The notes: generated by a model not told the origin, from the sequence alone. DNA of 64,000 nt from Muribaculum intestinale (GCF_002201515.1 NZ_CP021421.1:496001-560000); one strand, 5' to 3'. Shown: positions 42,931-52,040, numbered from the stretch's first letter. Made by a program: numbers and translations.

Positions 42931-44730
42931 TTAATCTTTATTGGCGCGCTTGCGCTCAAGTTCGTCAAGGATAATCTTACGCAGACGAAGATGATGGGGG
43001 GTCACCTCCACATATTCGTCCTCCTTGATGTATTCAAGCGCCTCTTCAAGACTGAACACCACTGGGGGCACAATCTTGGCTTTGTCATCGGCACCGGAAG
43101 CGCGCATGTTTGTGAGCTTTTTAGATTTGGTGACGTTGATTACAATGTCGCGGTCCTTGGCGCTTTCACCCACTACCTGACCGGCATATACCTCTTCCTG
43201 AGGGAAGATGAAGAAGCGTCCGCGATCCTGAAGTTTATCGATTGCATAAGCATATGCGGTACCGGCCTCCATGGCAATCAGAGAGCCATTGGTGCGACGC
43301 TCTATGTCGCCCTTCCAGGGCTGATATTCAAGGAAGCGGTGGGCCATGATAGCCTCGCCGGCCGATGCGGTGAGCACATTGTTGCGCAGACCGATTATAC
43401 CTCGCGAGGGTATATGGAATTCGATATGCAGACGATCGTTCTGTGTAGTCATGCTTACCATTTCGCCCTTGCGGCGTGTAACCATGTCGATAATCTTGCT
43501 TGAGTACTCTTCAGGCACATTGATTGTGAGCAATTCGACAGGCTCGCATTTGCGACCGTCAATCTCTTTGATGATAACCTGAGGCTGACCTACCTGCAGC
43601 TCATATCCCTCGCGGCGCATTGTCTCTATAAGTACCGAAAGATGAAGCACACCACGTCCGAATACGGTCCACACATCCTCGTGGTCGGCTTTTTTCACAC
43701 GCAGAGCGAGGTTTTTGTCAAGTTCGCGAGTAAGGCGCTCAGCGATATGACGCGAAGTGACATACTTGCCGTCGCGGCCGAAGAAAGGCGAGTCGTTGAT
43801 TGTAAACGACATCGACATTGTAGGCTCGTCAATGGCTATACGTGGCAGAGGCTCGGGATTGTCGGGAGTAGTAACGGTATCGCCGATTTCAAATCCCTCA
43901 AGACCTACGAGCGCGCATATGTCGCCGGAACTTACTTCGCTTACACGCTTGCGGCCCATTCCTTCGAAAGTATGTAGCTCTTTGATACGCTGCTTTACAA
44001 CAGTGCCGTCGCTTTTACACAGGCCGATATCCATACCTTCACGCAGTGTGCCGCGATGTACACGACCCACAGCGATACGGCCTACATAGTTGGAGTAGTC
44101 GAGCGATGTAATAAGCATCTGAGCGTCGCCCTCAAGAGTCTTGGGCGCGGGTATATATTCGATTATCGCGTCGAGCACCGCGGTAATGTCGTCGGCAGGC
44201 TTGCGCCAGTCGGTCGACATCCAGCCCTGCTTTGCCGATCCGTATATTGTGGGGAAGTCAAGCTGGTCCTCAGTGGCGTCGAGATTGAACATCAGGTCGA
44301 ACACCATTTCCTGCACCTCGTCGGGACGACAGTTGGGTTTGTCGACTTTGTTGACCACAACTACCGGTTTCAGGCCCATCTGTATGGCTTTCTGTAGCAC
44401 AAAACGGGTCTGTGGCATCGGGCCTTCAAAGGCATCTACCAGCAGCAGACAGCCGTCGGCCATGTTGAGCACACGCTCTACCTCACCACCGAAGTCGGCG
44501 TGTCCCGGAGTGTCTATAATGTTGATTTTTGTGCCTTTATAGTCTATCGAAACATTCTTTGATAGAATCGTTATGCCTCGTTCTCGCTCCAGGTCGTTAT
44601 TGTCAAGTATAAGCTCTCCCGCATTCTGGTTTTCGCGGAAAAGGTGGCCGGCAAGTAGCATCTTGTCGACAAGAGTAGTCTTGCCGTGGTCAACATGGGC
44701 AATGATAGCAATGTTTCTGATGTTCTGCAT
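42931..44730 (-). CDS. typA: Translational GTPase TypA/BipA
   Basis: A 599-aa ribosome-associated GTPase of the EF-G superfamily. G1 is in [20 protein letters not shown]2 in [12 protein letters not shown]3 in [13 protein letters not shown]4 is VVNKVDKP, and G5 is in [10 protein letters not shown]. The beta-barrel domain II, EF-G-like domains III and V, and the BipA-specific C-terminal domain ([20 protein letters not shown], then [19 protein letters not shown]) follow. It helps 50S assembly and stress adaptation. A -7 element TAACTTTG (44771-44764, minus strand) lies about 33 bp upstream. It is not part of the adjacent trp operon. Confidence 0.97.
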   Translation of the reverse strand: MQNIRNIAIIAHVDHGKTTLVDKMLLAGHLFRENQNAGELILDNNDLERERGITILSKNVSIDYKGTKINIIDTPGHADFGGEVERVLNMADGCLLLVDAFEGPMPQTRFVLQKAIQMGLKPVVVVNKVDKPNCRPDEVQEMVFDLMFNLDATEDQLDFPTIYGSAKQGWMSTDWRKPADDITAVLDAIIEYIPAPKTLEGDAQMLITSLDYSNYVGRIAVGRVHRGTLREGMDIGLCKSDGTVVKQRIKELHTFEGMGRKRVSEVSSGDICALVGLEGFEIGDTVTTPDNPEPLPRIAIDEPTMSMSFTINDSPFFGRDGKYVTSRHIAERLTRELDKNLALRVKKADHEDVWTVFGRGVLHLSVLIETMRREGYELQVGQPQVIIKEIDGRKCEPVELLTINVPEEYSSKIIDMVTRRKGEMVSMTTQNDRLHIEFHIPSRGIIGLRNNVLTASAGEAIMAHRFLEYQPWKGDIERRTNGSLIAMEAGTAYAYAIDKLQDRGRFFIFPQEEVYAGQVVGESAKDRDIVINVTKSKKLTNMRASGADDKAKIVPPVVFSLEEALEYIKEDEYVEVTPHHLRLRKIILDELERKRANKD

Positions 44731-44841
44731 GTGTCGTTGTAAATGTTTCTCTTCAATTCGGGCGCAAAGTTACAAATTTTCGGCCAATGCTCGCTCCATT
44801 CCGGATAAAATGATTCAAAAAGAGGGACGGTCACATCATAA

Positions 44842-45621
44842 TCAGCGTCCGAGAGAGGCAAGCAGCCTCTCCACGGCGGCACGAGGCGACGACTCCGAAG
44901 CAAGATATTTAATGAAGAGGGAACCAACGATTGCGCCCGAGGCGTAGTCACAGGCCATACGGAAAGTCGACTGATTGCTTATTCCGAACCCTATCATGCG
45001 CGGATGGGAAAGATTCATTTCCGATATCTCGCGGAAATACCGCTCCTGTGTGCTGTCGAAACCATCGCGGACACCGGTAGTCGACGCACTCGACACCATG
45101 TATATGAATCCGTCGCACTCGCGGTCGATAAGCCGTATGCGCTCAGGCTCGGTCTCGGGCGTTATGAGCATTATCATAGGTAAATCATACTGACGGCAAA
45201 GTGTCTGGAAAACATCAATATACTCATCAAAAGGAAGGTCCGGTACTATTATGGCATCAATACCGGCATCCTTGCAGTCGCTGAAAAGACGTTCTATGCC
45301 ATAGCATATCATAGGGTTGAGATATCCCATAAGCACCAGAGGCATATCATCGCGCAAACGAGGGCGCACCTCTTTTACCTGGCGCAGTAGCGTGGGGAGA
45401 GTCATACCTTCCCGCAATGCCACGGCGGAACTTTCCTGAATCACAGGTCCGTCGGCCATAGGGTCGGAGAATGGCACACCGACCTCGACCATGTCGATAC
45501 CGGCATCGCTTAGCGCCGCAAGTGTCTCGCCGGTCGACTCAAGCCGTGGATATCCGGCGGTTGTGAATACCGAGAGTATGTCTCTCTTATTTTTCCCAAA
45601 AAGGCGTGTTATCCGATTCAT
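44842..45621 (-). CDS. trpA: Tryptophan synthase alpha subunit
   Basis: A 259-aa TIM barrel that cleaves indole-3-glycerol phosphate to indole and passes indole to TrpB. The catalytic Glu is in DMVEVGVPFSDPMADGPVIQ (about residue 45) and the Asp is in the following SDPMADG motif. YLNPMICYGIER, IIVPDLPFDEY, VSSASTTGVRDG and GFGISN are standard. The ATG at 45621 (MNRITRLFGKNKRDILSVF) is chosen; the earlier in-frame GTG at 45666 would overlap trpF by 80 bp. It still overlaps trpF by 35 bp. It is the last gene of the trp operon. Confidence 0.95.
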   Translation of the reverse strand: MNRITRLFGKNKRDILSVFTTAGYPRLESTGETLAALSDAGIDMVEVGVPFSDPMADGPVIQESSAVALREGMTLPTLLRQVKEVRPRLRDDMPLVLMGYLNPMICYGIERLFSDCKDAGIDAIIVPDLPFDEYIDVFQTLCRQYDLPMIMLITPETEPERIRLIDRECDGFIYMVSSASTTGVRDGFDSTQERYFREISEMNLSHPRMIGFGISNQSTFRMACDYASGAIVGSLFIKYLASESSPRAAVERLLASLGR

Positions 45622-46282
45622 ATTCGTTGAATGAGCGTAGTGAAAGAATGAATTGTATGAGCGCACGGAGATTCTTTACTCCGGGAGCGACTTCAAAACG
45701 TGAATTAATGTCTATGCCGGCCATGCCCGGACGCATTGCCGCCACTACAGTGTCGATATCGCCCGGGCCTATACCACCACTGAGAAGGTATGGCACATCG
45801 AGCGAATATTTCTCAAGCAAGGAGTGGTCAAACTGACATCCTGTGCCTCCATGCTGCGGGCTCTTGGTGTCGAACAGAAACATATCGACACATCCTTCAT
45901 ACTCAGAAAGCATGGAGAAGTCGGCTGCAGTCGCAATGCCTACAGCCTTGAATACCGTGAACCCCTGCCGGCGCAGAGAGCCACACATTGCGGGCGACTC
46001 TTCGCCATGCAACTGCACTATTTTTATACCATAACTGCGACATATCTCTATGACTTCGTGCTCCTCCGAGTTGACAAATACCCCTACGGGACGCACATGG
46101 CCCGGGAGAGAGCGCACGACATCGGCATCGAGGTCACCGGCATAGCGCGGCGACCCGGGATAGAATATGAATCCCATCATCATCGGAGTAAGCGCCGCTA
46201 CATTCCTTATATTATCCGCATCTTTCATTCCACATACCTTTATCATCATTTCGGCGTGGAGCGGTTGTCTGTTGCGTGTCAT
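45587..46282 (-). CDS. trpF: Phosphoribosylanthranilate isomerase
   Basis: A 231-aa TIM barrel converting phosphoribosylanthranilate to CdRP. The first strand carries the catalytic Cys in MIKVCGMKDADNIRNVAAL. GFIFYPGSPRYAGD, KIVQLHGEESPAMC, FLFDTKSPQHGGTGCQFD (catalytic Asp), and YLLSGGIGPGDID follow. The start is uncertain: the ATG at 46282 gives about a dozen extra residues, and the ATG pair at 46249/46246 gives the usual TrpF N-terminus. The fold-back element at 46291-46451 ends 8 bases before 46282, so the native upstream region has been displaced. The C-terminus runs into trpA. Confidence 0.9.
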   Translation of the reverse strand: MTRNRQPLHAEMMIKVCGMKDADNIRNVAALTPMMMGFIFYPGSPRYAGDLDADVVRSLPGHVRPVGVFVNSEEHEVIEICRSYGIKIVQLHGEESPAMCGSLRRQGFTVFKAVGIATAADFSMLSEYEGCVDMFLFDTKSPQHGGTGCQFDHSLLEKYSLDVPYLLSGGIGPGDIDTVVAAMRPGMAGIDINSRFEVAPGVKNLRALIQFILSLRSFNEYESDNTPFWEK

Positions 46283-46290
46283 ATATTTAA

Positions 46291-46451
46291 GAGATTGTCT
46301 AAAATTCATATTACTTTGCTTTTGAGAGTCTTGTCGGTGTCTTTTTGTTTATTCTTCGGTCATGTAGCTACGGCTACACTCCCTCATCACAAGCAAAAAT
46401 CCATCAGACAATCCTTCTCAAAATCGGTATCATATAAATTTAGACAATCTC
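46291..46451. mobile_element. 161-bp fold-back MITE-like element inside the trp operon
   Basis: Inverted ends GAGATTGTCTAAA and TTTAGACAATCTC, a second nested inverted repeat (TTTTGAGAGTCTTGTC with GACAATCCTTCTCAAAA), and a core of about 42 bp (about 46358-46401) let the whole unit fold into one long imperfect hairpin. TAA flanks both sides (46288-46290 and 46452-46454), the same 3-bp duplication as at 15420. The core is homologous to the two cores of the 15423-15769 element. It encodes nothing and separates trpC from trpF. Its first base supplies the third position of the trpC stop codon (TAG). Confidence 0.75.
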
Positions 46452-47245
46452 TAAGAGCATGTTAAAAAAACATGGAAGGCATGTACCGGATCGGACTCGC
46501 GCATAAATCTTTCACCTATGAGAAATCCCGAGTATCCGTACTGCCGCAGATTATTGATATCCTCGATACTGCCGATACCGCTCTCAGCTACAATCACAGC
46601 TCCGCCACATCGAGCCGCCACCTCATCGCCCATGCGCATGGCATGAGAGATATCAGTCGACATATCGGCGAGATTCCTTGAGTTGACTCCAATCATATCG
46701 GCGCCGATTCCTGTCACTCGGTCAAGTTCGTCAGAGGCATGTATCTCGACGAGCGTCTCAAGCCCTATCGAGCGAGCATATTCCGCAAAGTCGGCAAGCT
46801 CGCATGGAGTCAGCACAGATGCGATAAGTAACACCGACGATGCTCCGAGCATGCGTGCCTCCAATATCTGCTCGCGGCTTACTATGAAATCTTTGCGCAG
46901 AAGCGGCAACCGACAACGCCCTGCCACACGGCTTGCTCTTGCCAAATCGGAGGGTGCTCCTCCGAAAAAAGGAGTGTCGGTAAGCACACTGCATGCGGCA
47001 GCCCCTTCGGAGGCATACCCCTCGACAGTACGCTCGACATCGGCAGTACCGTTGATAAGTCCGCGCGACGGGCTGCGTCGCTTAAACTCCGCGATTATTC
47101 CTGTGGGGCTCAGTCTTATCGACTCGGCCATCGATGCCACTGATTCCACCGGAGAGACAGTTGCAATGGCCTGATAATATCCGGCAGCCCGCAACGCATC
47201 CACCTCGCGGCGCTTGGATTGAACTATTCTGTCGAGTATATTCAT
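46451..47245 (-). CDS. trpC: Indole-3-glycerol-phosphate synthase
   Basis: A 264-aa TIM barrel that cyclises CdRP to indole-3-glycerol phosphate. Visible motifs are IIAEFKRRSPSRGLING (catalytic Lys and Ser), the LRKDFIVSREQILEARMLGA segment with catalytic Lys and Glu, GVNSRNLADM, and VAESGIG. The ATG at 47245 overlaps the trpD stop (ATGA). The last residues (HVFLTCS) and the stop codon lie at the boundary of the inserted 161-bp element, so the native C-terminus may have been slightly changed. Confidence 0.95.
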   Translation of the reverse strand: MNILDRIVQSKRREVDALRAAGYYQAIATVSPVESVASMAESIRLSPTGIIAEFKRRSPSRGLINGTADVERTVEGYASEGAAACSVLTDTPFFGGAPSDLARASRVAGRCRLPLLRKDFIVSREQILEARMLGASSVLLIASVLTPCELADFAEYARSIGLETLVEIHASDELDRVTGIGADMIGVNSRNLADMSTDISHAMRMGDEVAARCGGAVIVAESGIGSIEDINNLRQYGYSGFLIGERFMRESDPVHAFHVFLTCS

Positions 47246-48240
47246 GCTTTATTGATATCTAAAAATTTGCGAAAACATTCAACGGCACGCCCCGATACTA
47301 TCGACTCACGAGCCTGCTCTACAGCATCGAGGAGCGACACATGCGGTTCAAGGGTATGGATAGCGAAAGCTGCGTTGGCAAGCACACATTCGGTCTGAGC
47401 TCGCGACCCCTCGCCGGTCAAAACTTTATCAAAAACAGCCGACGCCTCCGCTACGGTGTCGCCGCCATACAACTCACCGGGCTCGACAACGGCAAATCCC
47501 AAATCGGCGGGACGATACACACGCTCTCCACCGACAGCTGCTACCTTGAAGGGTGATGTAAGCGAAATCTCATCATACCCGTCGAGCGAGTGTACCACAG
47601 TACACTCAATCCCCTCATATTGCGAAATATAATGATACATGCGCATCATACCGAGCGAATACACACCCATAAGCTGATGACGAGGCTGCATAGGATTGAC
47701 CAACGGACCGAGCATATTGAAGAATGTGCGTATGCCGAGTTGACGACGTGCCGACGCCACACTCTTCAAAGCCGGGCTGAACAACGGAGCATGCAGATAG
47801 CATACACCAGACTCGTCAAGCGACCTGCGCAGGATTGATTCGTCGGTTGTAAACCGCACACCATGATACTCAAGCACACTGGATGCGCCGCTGACAGAGC
47901 TTGCGCCATAGTTGCCATGCTTGATTACACGGCGTCCGGTACCAGCCACGACAAAGCATGTGGCAGTAGATATGTTGAATGTATTTTTTCCGTCGCCGCC
48001 GGTACCGACTATGTCAATGGCATCCGTCCTGTCGAACTCAACGGGCAGCCGCCGCTCAAGGATAGCATCGCGAAAGCCAATGAGCTCGTCGAGTGTAATG
48101 CCGCGCATCAGATACACTGTCATGAAGGCCGCGAGCTGGCAGTCGTTGCATTTACCGTCGGCGATATCCAGAAGCACTTTGCGCGCCTCGTCGCGACTCA
48201 GCGACGCATGCTCAATAAGTTTGCCTAATATATTTTTCAT
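47242..48240 (-). CDS. trpD: Anthranilate phosphoribosyltransferase
   Basis: A 332-aa enzyme joining anthranilate and PRPP. The PRPP-binding glycine-rich motif is in DIVGTGGDGKNTFNISTATC, and RRVIKHGNYGASSVSGASSV, FLFSPALKSVASARRQLGIR-like and FNMLGPLVNPMQPRHQLMGV segments follow. The ATG at 48240 (MKNILGKLIEHASLSRDEA) is chosen over the upstream TTG at 48267. There is no fused glutaminase domain; trpG is separate. It is 66 bp after trpG. Confidence 0.96.
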   Translation of the reverse strand: MKNILGKLIEHASLSRDEARKVLLDIADGKCNDCQLAAFMTVYLMRGITLDELIGFRDAILERRLPVEFDRTDAIDIVGTGGDGKNTFNISTATCFVVAGTGRRVIKHGNYGASSVSGASSVLEYHGVRFTTDESILRRSLDESGVCYLHAPLFSPALKSVASARRQLGIRTFFNMLGPLVNPMQPRHQLMGVYSLGMMRMYHYISQYEGIECTVVHSLDGYDEISLTSPFKVAAVGGERVYRPADLGFAVVEPGELYGGDTVAEASAVFDKVLTGEGSRAQTECVLANAAFAIHTLEPHVSLLDAVEQARESIVSGRAVECFRKFLDINKA

Positions 48241-48306
48241 TGCTGTATAATTCGATTTTATATCCAATCCGGTAAGTCAGGTATGATACGGATGTACTTC
48301 AGAAAC

Positions 48307-48879
48307 CTATTTCATCACGGTGCATAGAAAGTTTTCAATAATCCCTATGCCCTCGGGAGTCATTATCGACTCGGGATGAAACTGTACGCCATGCACATCC
48401 AGAGTGCGATGCCGCAATCCCATAACCGTACCATCCAGGCTATATGCCGTCACTTCAAGATGCTCAGGAATGGATTCGCCGTCGACAGCCCACGAATGGT
48501 AGCGCGCCGCATGAAACTCAATGGGGAGGCCATCGAATATATAATCGGGAGCCACAACACGCATCATGGAACTGACACCATGACATACTTCAGGCATATT
48601 ATATAATCGAGCACCGAAATGTTCGGCAATGGCCTGATGTCCGAGGCACACGCCAAATATCGACTTTTTGTCGGCATAACATTCAAGCAACCGCGGGAGT
48701 ATTCCTGCTTCCGACGGTATGCCGGGACCGGGCGATATTATTATCTTGTCGAATGCATCAATTTCAGCTATGGAAATCTCGTCGTTGCGTCTTACCTCGG
48801 CTTCATATCCGAGCGAGCGCACACAGTGTACTATATTGTATGTGAATGAATCGTAATTATCGAGTATCAGAAGTCTCAT
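48307..48879 (-). CDS. trpG: Anthranilate synthase component II (glutamine amidotransferase)
   Basis: A 190-aa class I glutaminase that supplies ammonia to TrpE. The N-terminus MRLLILDNYDSFTYNIVH is the standard start. The oxyanion and substrate motif is IISPGPGIPSEAG, the nucleophile Cys is in FGVCLGHQAIAEHFGA, and the His/Glu pair lies in VQFHPESIMTPEG. An in-frame TTG at 48897 is ignored. It is 14 bp after trpE. Such subunits often also serve PabB, and no separate pabA is in this window. Confidence 0.95.
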   Translation of the reverse strand: MRLLILDNYDSFTYNIVHCVRSLGYEAEVRRNDEISIAEIDAFDKIIISPGPGIPSEAGILPRLLECYADKKSIFGVCLGHQAIAEHFGARLYNMPEVCHGVSSMMRVVAPDYIFDGLPIEFHAARYHSWAVDGESIPEHLEVTAYSLDGTVMGLRHRTLDVHGVQFHPESIMTPEGIGIIENFLCTVMK

Positions 48880-48893
48880 AGTCAATGAAATTA

Positions 48894-50291
48894 TCAATTA
48901 TTGAACGATTCGGCGTATTTCACGGCAGCAGCAAGCGCTCCAAGTTTGTTTTCTGTCTCCTGAAGCTCATTGCGGGGCATTGAACGCGCCACAATCCCCG
49001 CTCCTGCCTGAGAGTATAGAGTGCTTTCCATACTTAGAAAACTGCGTATTACAATGGCCTGGTTGAGTGAACCGTCAAAGCCAATCTGCCCGATACATCC
49101 TCCATACACCACCCTGGAGTGCGGCTCCAGAGTATCGATAATCTCCATCGCCCGCACCTTTGGCGCTCCGCTCAGTGTGCCGGCAGGAAAGGTGCCGGCA
49201 AACAGCGAAAACACATCAGCCAGGTCGGGAAGTGTGGCTTTGACCCGCGAAACCATATGTATCACATGGGAGTAGTAGCGAATCTGACGCAGAAAGTCGA
49301 TTTCGACATGTCCCCCACCCCGGCTCAGGTCATTTCGGGCAAGGTCGACAAGCATTATATGTTCGGCATTCTCCTTTTCATCCTCAAGCAGAGCATCGGC
49401 CAGTTCCCGGTCGCGGACATCATCACCTGTGCGGCGGAATGTGCCGGCAATAGGATCGATATATGCAGTACCATCCTGTACACGGAGATGAGTCTCCGGT
49501 GACGAGCCGAATATACGGAAGTCGCCGAAGTCGAAGTAAAACAGATAAGGCGATGGATTGACACAGCGGAGTGCGCGGTACACATTGAAGTCGTCACCGA
49601 TGTAATGCTGCTCAAACCTTCGCGACAATACCACCTGAAACACATCGCCGCGCCGTGCATGAGCTATACCCTGCTCCACCATCCGGCAATAATCGTCGTC
49701 GGATACTGAAGCACGCGGCTCATCCACAGCATGGAACGGAAACTGCGGCAAGTTATTGTCATGCAGCATCGCCACAATATCGTCAATAGCCGATGGAGTA
49801 TCCTCAGAGTCGAGGTGCTCTACAATTGTGATATGGTTTTTATAGTGGTCGAAACATATTATGTAGCGGAAAAGTATGTAGTACATGTCGGGTACAGACG
49901 CAAAGCGCTCCTCTCTGGGAGATATCGCCACTTTCTCGAAATACTTAACCGCATCGTAGGCAGTAAAGCCGAGCAGACCGGGGGATGTGCCCCCTGCTAT
50001 ATTTATACGACCCACAAATGAGCGTAACGCATCGACTACCATGCTCCCCGGGGCATCATCGACAGACTCGACCGTACCGTCGGGAAACTTCATGGAGACA
50101 ACGCCTCCGGCATCGACACGAAAAGAGGCCATAGGCTCAATGCCGACATAGCTCTTTGCATTCTGAGTGGTGTGATAGTCGGAACTTTCAAGGAGTGCCG
50201 ATTCCGGGTAGAGGTCGCGCAGCCTGAGATATACAGCCACAGGTGTCTGCAAATCGGCCGGGATGGTACGGGAGTTGATATATAGATTCAT
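48894..50291 (-). CDS. trpE: Anthranilate synthase component I
   Basis: A 465-aa chorismate-utilising enzyme. The N-terminal part (IPADLQTPVAVYLRLRDLYP, ESALLESSDYH) carries the LLES motif where tryptophan feedback binds. The C-terminal catalytic half contains EQGIAHARRGDVFQVVLSRR, PYLFYFDFGDFRIFGSSPET, IAGTFRRTGDD, DLARNDLSRG and GAPKVRAMEIIDTLEP. With TrpG it makes anthranilate from chorismate. It is the second gene of the operon, 80 bp after trpB. Confidence 0.96.
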   Translation of the reverse strand: MNLYINSRTIPADLQTPVAVYLRLRDLYPESALLESSDYHTTQNAKSYVGIEPMASFRVDAGGVVSMKFPDGTVESVDDAPGSMVVDALRSFVGRINIAGGTSPGLLGFTAYDAVKYFEKVAISPREERFASVPDMYYILFRYIICFDHYKNHITIVEHLDSEDTPSAIDDIVAMLHDNNLPQFPFHAVDEPRASVSDDDYCRMVEQGIAHARRGDVFQVVLSRRFEQHYIGDDFNVYRALRCVNPSPYLFYFDFGDFRIFGSSPETHLRVQDGTAYIDPIAGTFRRTGDDVRDRELADALLEDEKENAEHIMLVDLARNDLSRGGGHVEIDFLRQIRYYSHVIHMVSRVKATLPDLADVFSLFAGTFPAGTLSGAPKVRAMEIIDTLEPHSRVVYGGCIGQIGFDGSLNQAIVIRSFLSMESTLYSQAGAGIVARSMPRNELQETENKLGALAAAVKYAESFNN

Positions 50292-50371
50292 AAGTAAATG
50301 TTCTGAACTGTTTAATATATACCGGTCATTACTTTTTGACCGGATTTATTTGATTGAGATATTGGCGCGTG

Positions 50372-51583
50372 TCATCTGCCGAAATCCGACGGCAGATTGG
50401 AAAGATATGTATGCATATCCTTGTCACCGCGACCGGAAAGATTTACCACTATCGTCTGCCCTGACTCGAAACGAATCCGCTCAAGCGCAGCAAGCGCATG
50501 CGCCGACTCCAAGGCGGGAATTATGCCTTCGGTACGGGTAAGAAGCATGGCGGCATCAAGGGCCTCACGGTCGGTTATGGCCACCACCTCCTCGCGGCCG
50601 CAGTCGGCAAGATGTGCGTGAAGCGGCCCGATACCGGGATAGTCAAGTCCGGCCGATATTGAATATGGCTCTACAATCTGTCCGTCGGGAGTCTGCATCA
50701 CCATAGTGCGGGCTCCATGTATTATACCTTCTGTACCGACACTTATAGTAGCGGCAGTCATATCGGTATCAACTCCCATTCCGGCAGCCTCGGCCGCTAT
50801 GAGACGCACATCCTGATTATCTATAAAATGATAGAAAGCGCCGGCGGCATTGCTTCCGCCTCCCACACATGCAACCACGGCATCGGGAAATTCGCGTCCC
50901 GTATGCTCCAGCAACTGGGCCTTCATCTCCCGACTGATTACCGACTGGAAGTGGGCGACCATACGTGGATATGGGTCGGGGCCAACGGTAGAGCCTATCA
51001 CATAGAAGCTATCAGGATGGCAACACCAGTAGCGGATAGCCTCGTTGGTAGCATCCTTAAGGGTCTTGTTGCCAGACTCTACGGCTACGACACGCGCTCC
51101 GAGCATCTGCATGCGCTGTACATTGGGCTGCTGACGCATGACATCGGTGGCTCCCATGAAGACTGTACAGTCCATCCCCATAAGCGCACACACTGTAGCG
51201 GTCGCGACGCCATGCTGTCCGGCTCCCGTCTCGGCGATAATATGTTTTTTGTCCATGCGCCGCGCAAGGAGTACCGAACCTATGGCATTGTTGATTTTAT
51301 GTGCTCCGGTGTGGTTTAAATCCTCGCGCTTGAGGTATATTTCAGCTCCATAGCGCTCACTGAGACGTGCGGCACGATAAAGCGGCGACGGACGCCCAAC
51401 ATAATCGGAAAGTAGTATGTCCAGTTCATGATTAAAATCACGGTCATCTACATAGTGGGCAAAAGCATCTGAAAGTTGCTTCACATTACGATGCAGAATC
51501 TCAGGAATATAAGCGCCACCGAAACGTCCGTAGTAGCCTTTCTCATCCACCATAAATGCAGGCCCATGTGCGATAGTTTTCAT
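50372..51583 (-). CDS. trpB: Tryptophan synthase beta subunit
   Basis: A 403-aa PLP enzyme joining indole and serine. The PLP lysine is in LKREDLNHTGAHKINNAIGS (about Lys95). ETGAGQHGVATATVCALMGM, VACVGGGSNAAGAFYHFID (phosphate loop), and SAGLDYPGIGPLHAHL are class TrpB1 motifs. It begins the operon, as is usual in Bacteroidetes, and lies directly after the trp leader peptide and terminator. All genes trpB-E-G-D-C-F-A follow on the same strand. Confidence 0.97.
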   Translation of the reverse strand: MKTIAHGPAFMVDEKGYYGRFGGAYIPEILHRNVKQLSDAFAHYVDDRDFNHELDILLSDYVGRPSPLYRAARLSERYGAEIYLKREDLNHTGAHKINNAIGSVLLARRMDKKHIIAETGAGQHGVATATVCALMGMDCTVFMGATDVMRQQPNVQRMQMLGARVVAVESGNKTLKDATNEAIRYWCCHPDSFYVIGSTVGPDPYPRMVAHFQSVISREMKAQLLEHTGREFPDAVVACVGGGSNAAGAFYHFIDNQDVRLIAAEAAGMGVDTDMTAATISVGTEGIIHGARTMVMQTPDGQIVEPYSISAGLDYPGIGPLHAHLADCGREEVVAITDREALDAAMLLTRTEGIIPALESAHALAALERIRFESGQTIVVNLSGRGDKDMHTYLSNLPSDFGR

Positions 51584-51640
51584 ACTATATGATATGTATT
51601 GTCGTTGGTTTGTTAATGTAATTTACCAGGCTTCATAATT

Positions 51641-51677
51641 AAAAACCGTCGACCGAGTATAAACTCAATCGACGGCT
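51641..51677 (-). terminator. Attenuator terminator of the trp operon
   Basis: The minus-strand stem CCGTCGA/TCGACGG (51675-51669 with 51652-51646) with an inner GAG/CTC pairing is followed by five T (51645-51641). It lies 58 bp before the trpB ATG. The 5' arm with two extra bases (AGCCGTCGA, 51677-51669) can instead pair over 9 bp, one of them G-U, with TCGATGGCT (51755-51747) in the leader ORF, giving an antiterminator. Confidence 0.85.
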
Positions 51678-51727
51678 ACCTGTGAATCTATTATTACCTA
51701 AATTGTATTTACGGAAAACCCTTGTCA

Positions 51728-51811
51728 TTATAATATATGAGCCGGGAGCCATCGATATATGTCATCGAGGCACCACCAATAATTCTGTATAAACGAATTG
51801 CTCATATACAT
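51728..51811 (-). CDS. trpL: Tryptophan leader peptide
   Basis: A 27-codon ORF (MYMSNSFIQNYWWCLDDIYR, ending WLPAHIL) with two adjacent Trp codons (51778-51773) and a third at 51751-51749. The ATG at 51811 or 51805 may start it. A hairpin GCC-TCGAT/ATCGA-T-GGC (51771-51764 with 51756-51748) lies just after the Trp pair, as expected for the 1:2 pause structure. A ribosome stalled at Trp-Trp would cover the first arm and free the second (containing the third Trp codon) to pair with the terminator. This is a ribosome-mediated attenuator. A conserved RNA named Bacteroid-trp has been reported upstream of trp genes in Bacteroidetes; this is probably an instance, recalled from memory. Confidence 0.88.
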   Translation of the reverse strand: MYMSNSFIQNYWWCLDDIYRWLPAHIL

Positions 51812-51842
51812 TAAATATGCATTTTGAATATTACTTCCGATG

Positions 51843-51874
51843 CAAATATATGCATAAATTTTCAATCTTCCAAA
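51843..51874 (-). promoter_or_regulatory. Promoter of the trp operon
   Basis: On the minus strand a -33 TTTG (51874-51871) and a -7 TATATTTG (51850-51843) are exactly 20 bp apart. Transcription would start near 51837, about 25 nt before the leader peptide. Confidence 0.78.
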
Positions 51875-51983
51875 TTTTAATTCGAAAAAAGATGCTCCAC
51901 GCCGAAAATATTCAAAATTTATGCACACCTTGTGTATATCGCAAAAAACGGAACCAATTCTATATCCCAGGTGTTGATATTTA

Positions 51984-52006
51984 GAGATTGTTTAATAATA
52001 AATGTT
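51984..52006 (+). repeat. Solo end of the MITE-like family
   Basis: GAGATTGTTTAATAATAAAT and the following GTT match the left terminus of the 15423-15769 element with one or two differences. It is preceded by TTA. No inverted partner or core was found in the next few hundred bases, so it is a truncated copy or a solo terminus, 34 bp before the guaD start. Confidence 0.65.
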
Positions 52007-52040
52007 AATCCATATAAGTCAAACCAAACATATACGCAAG

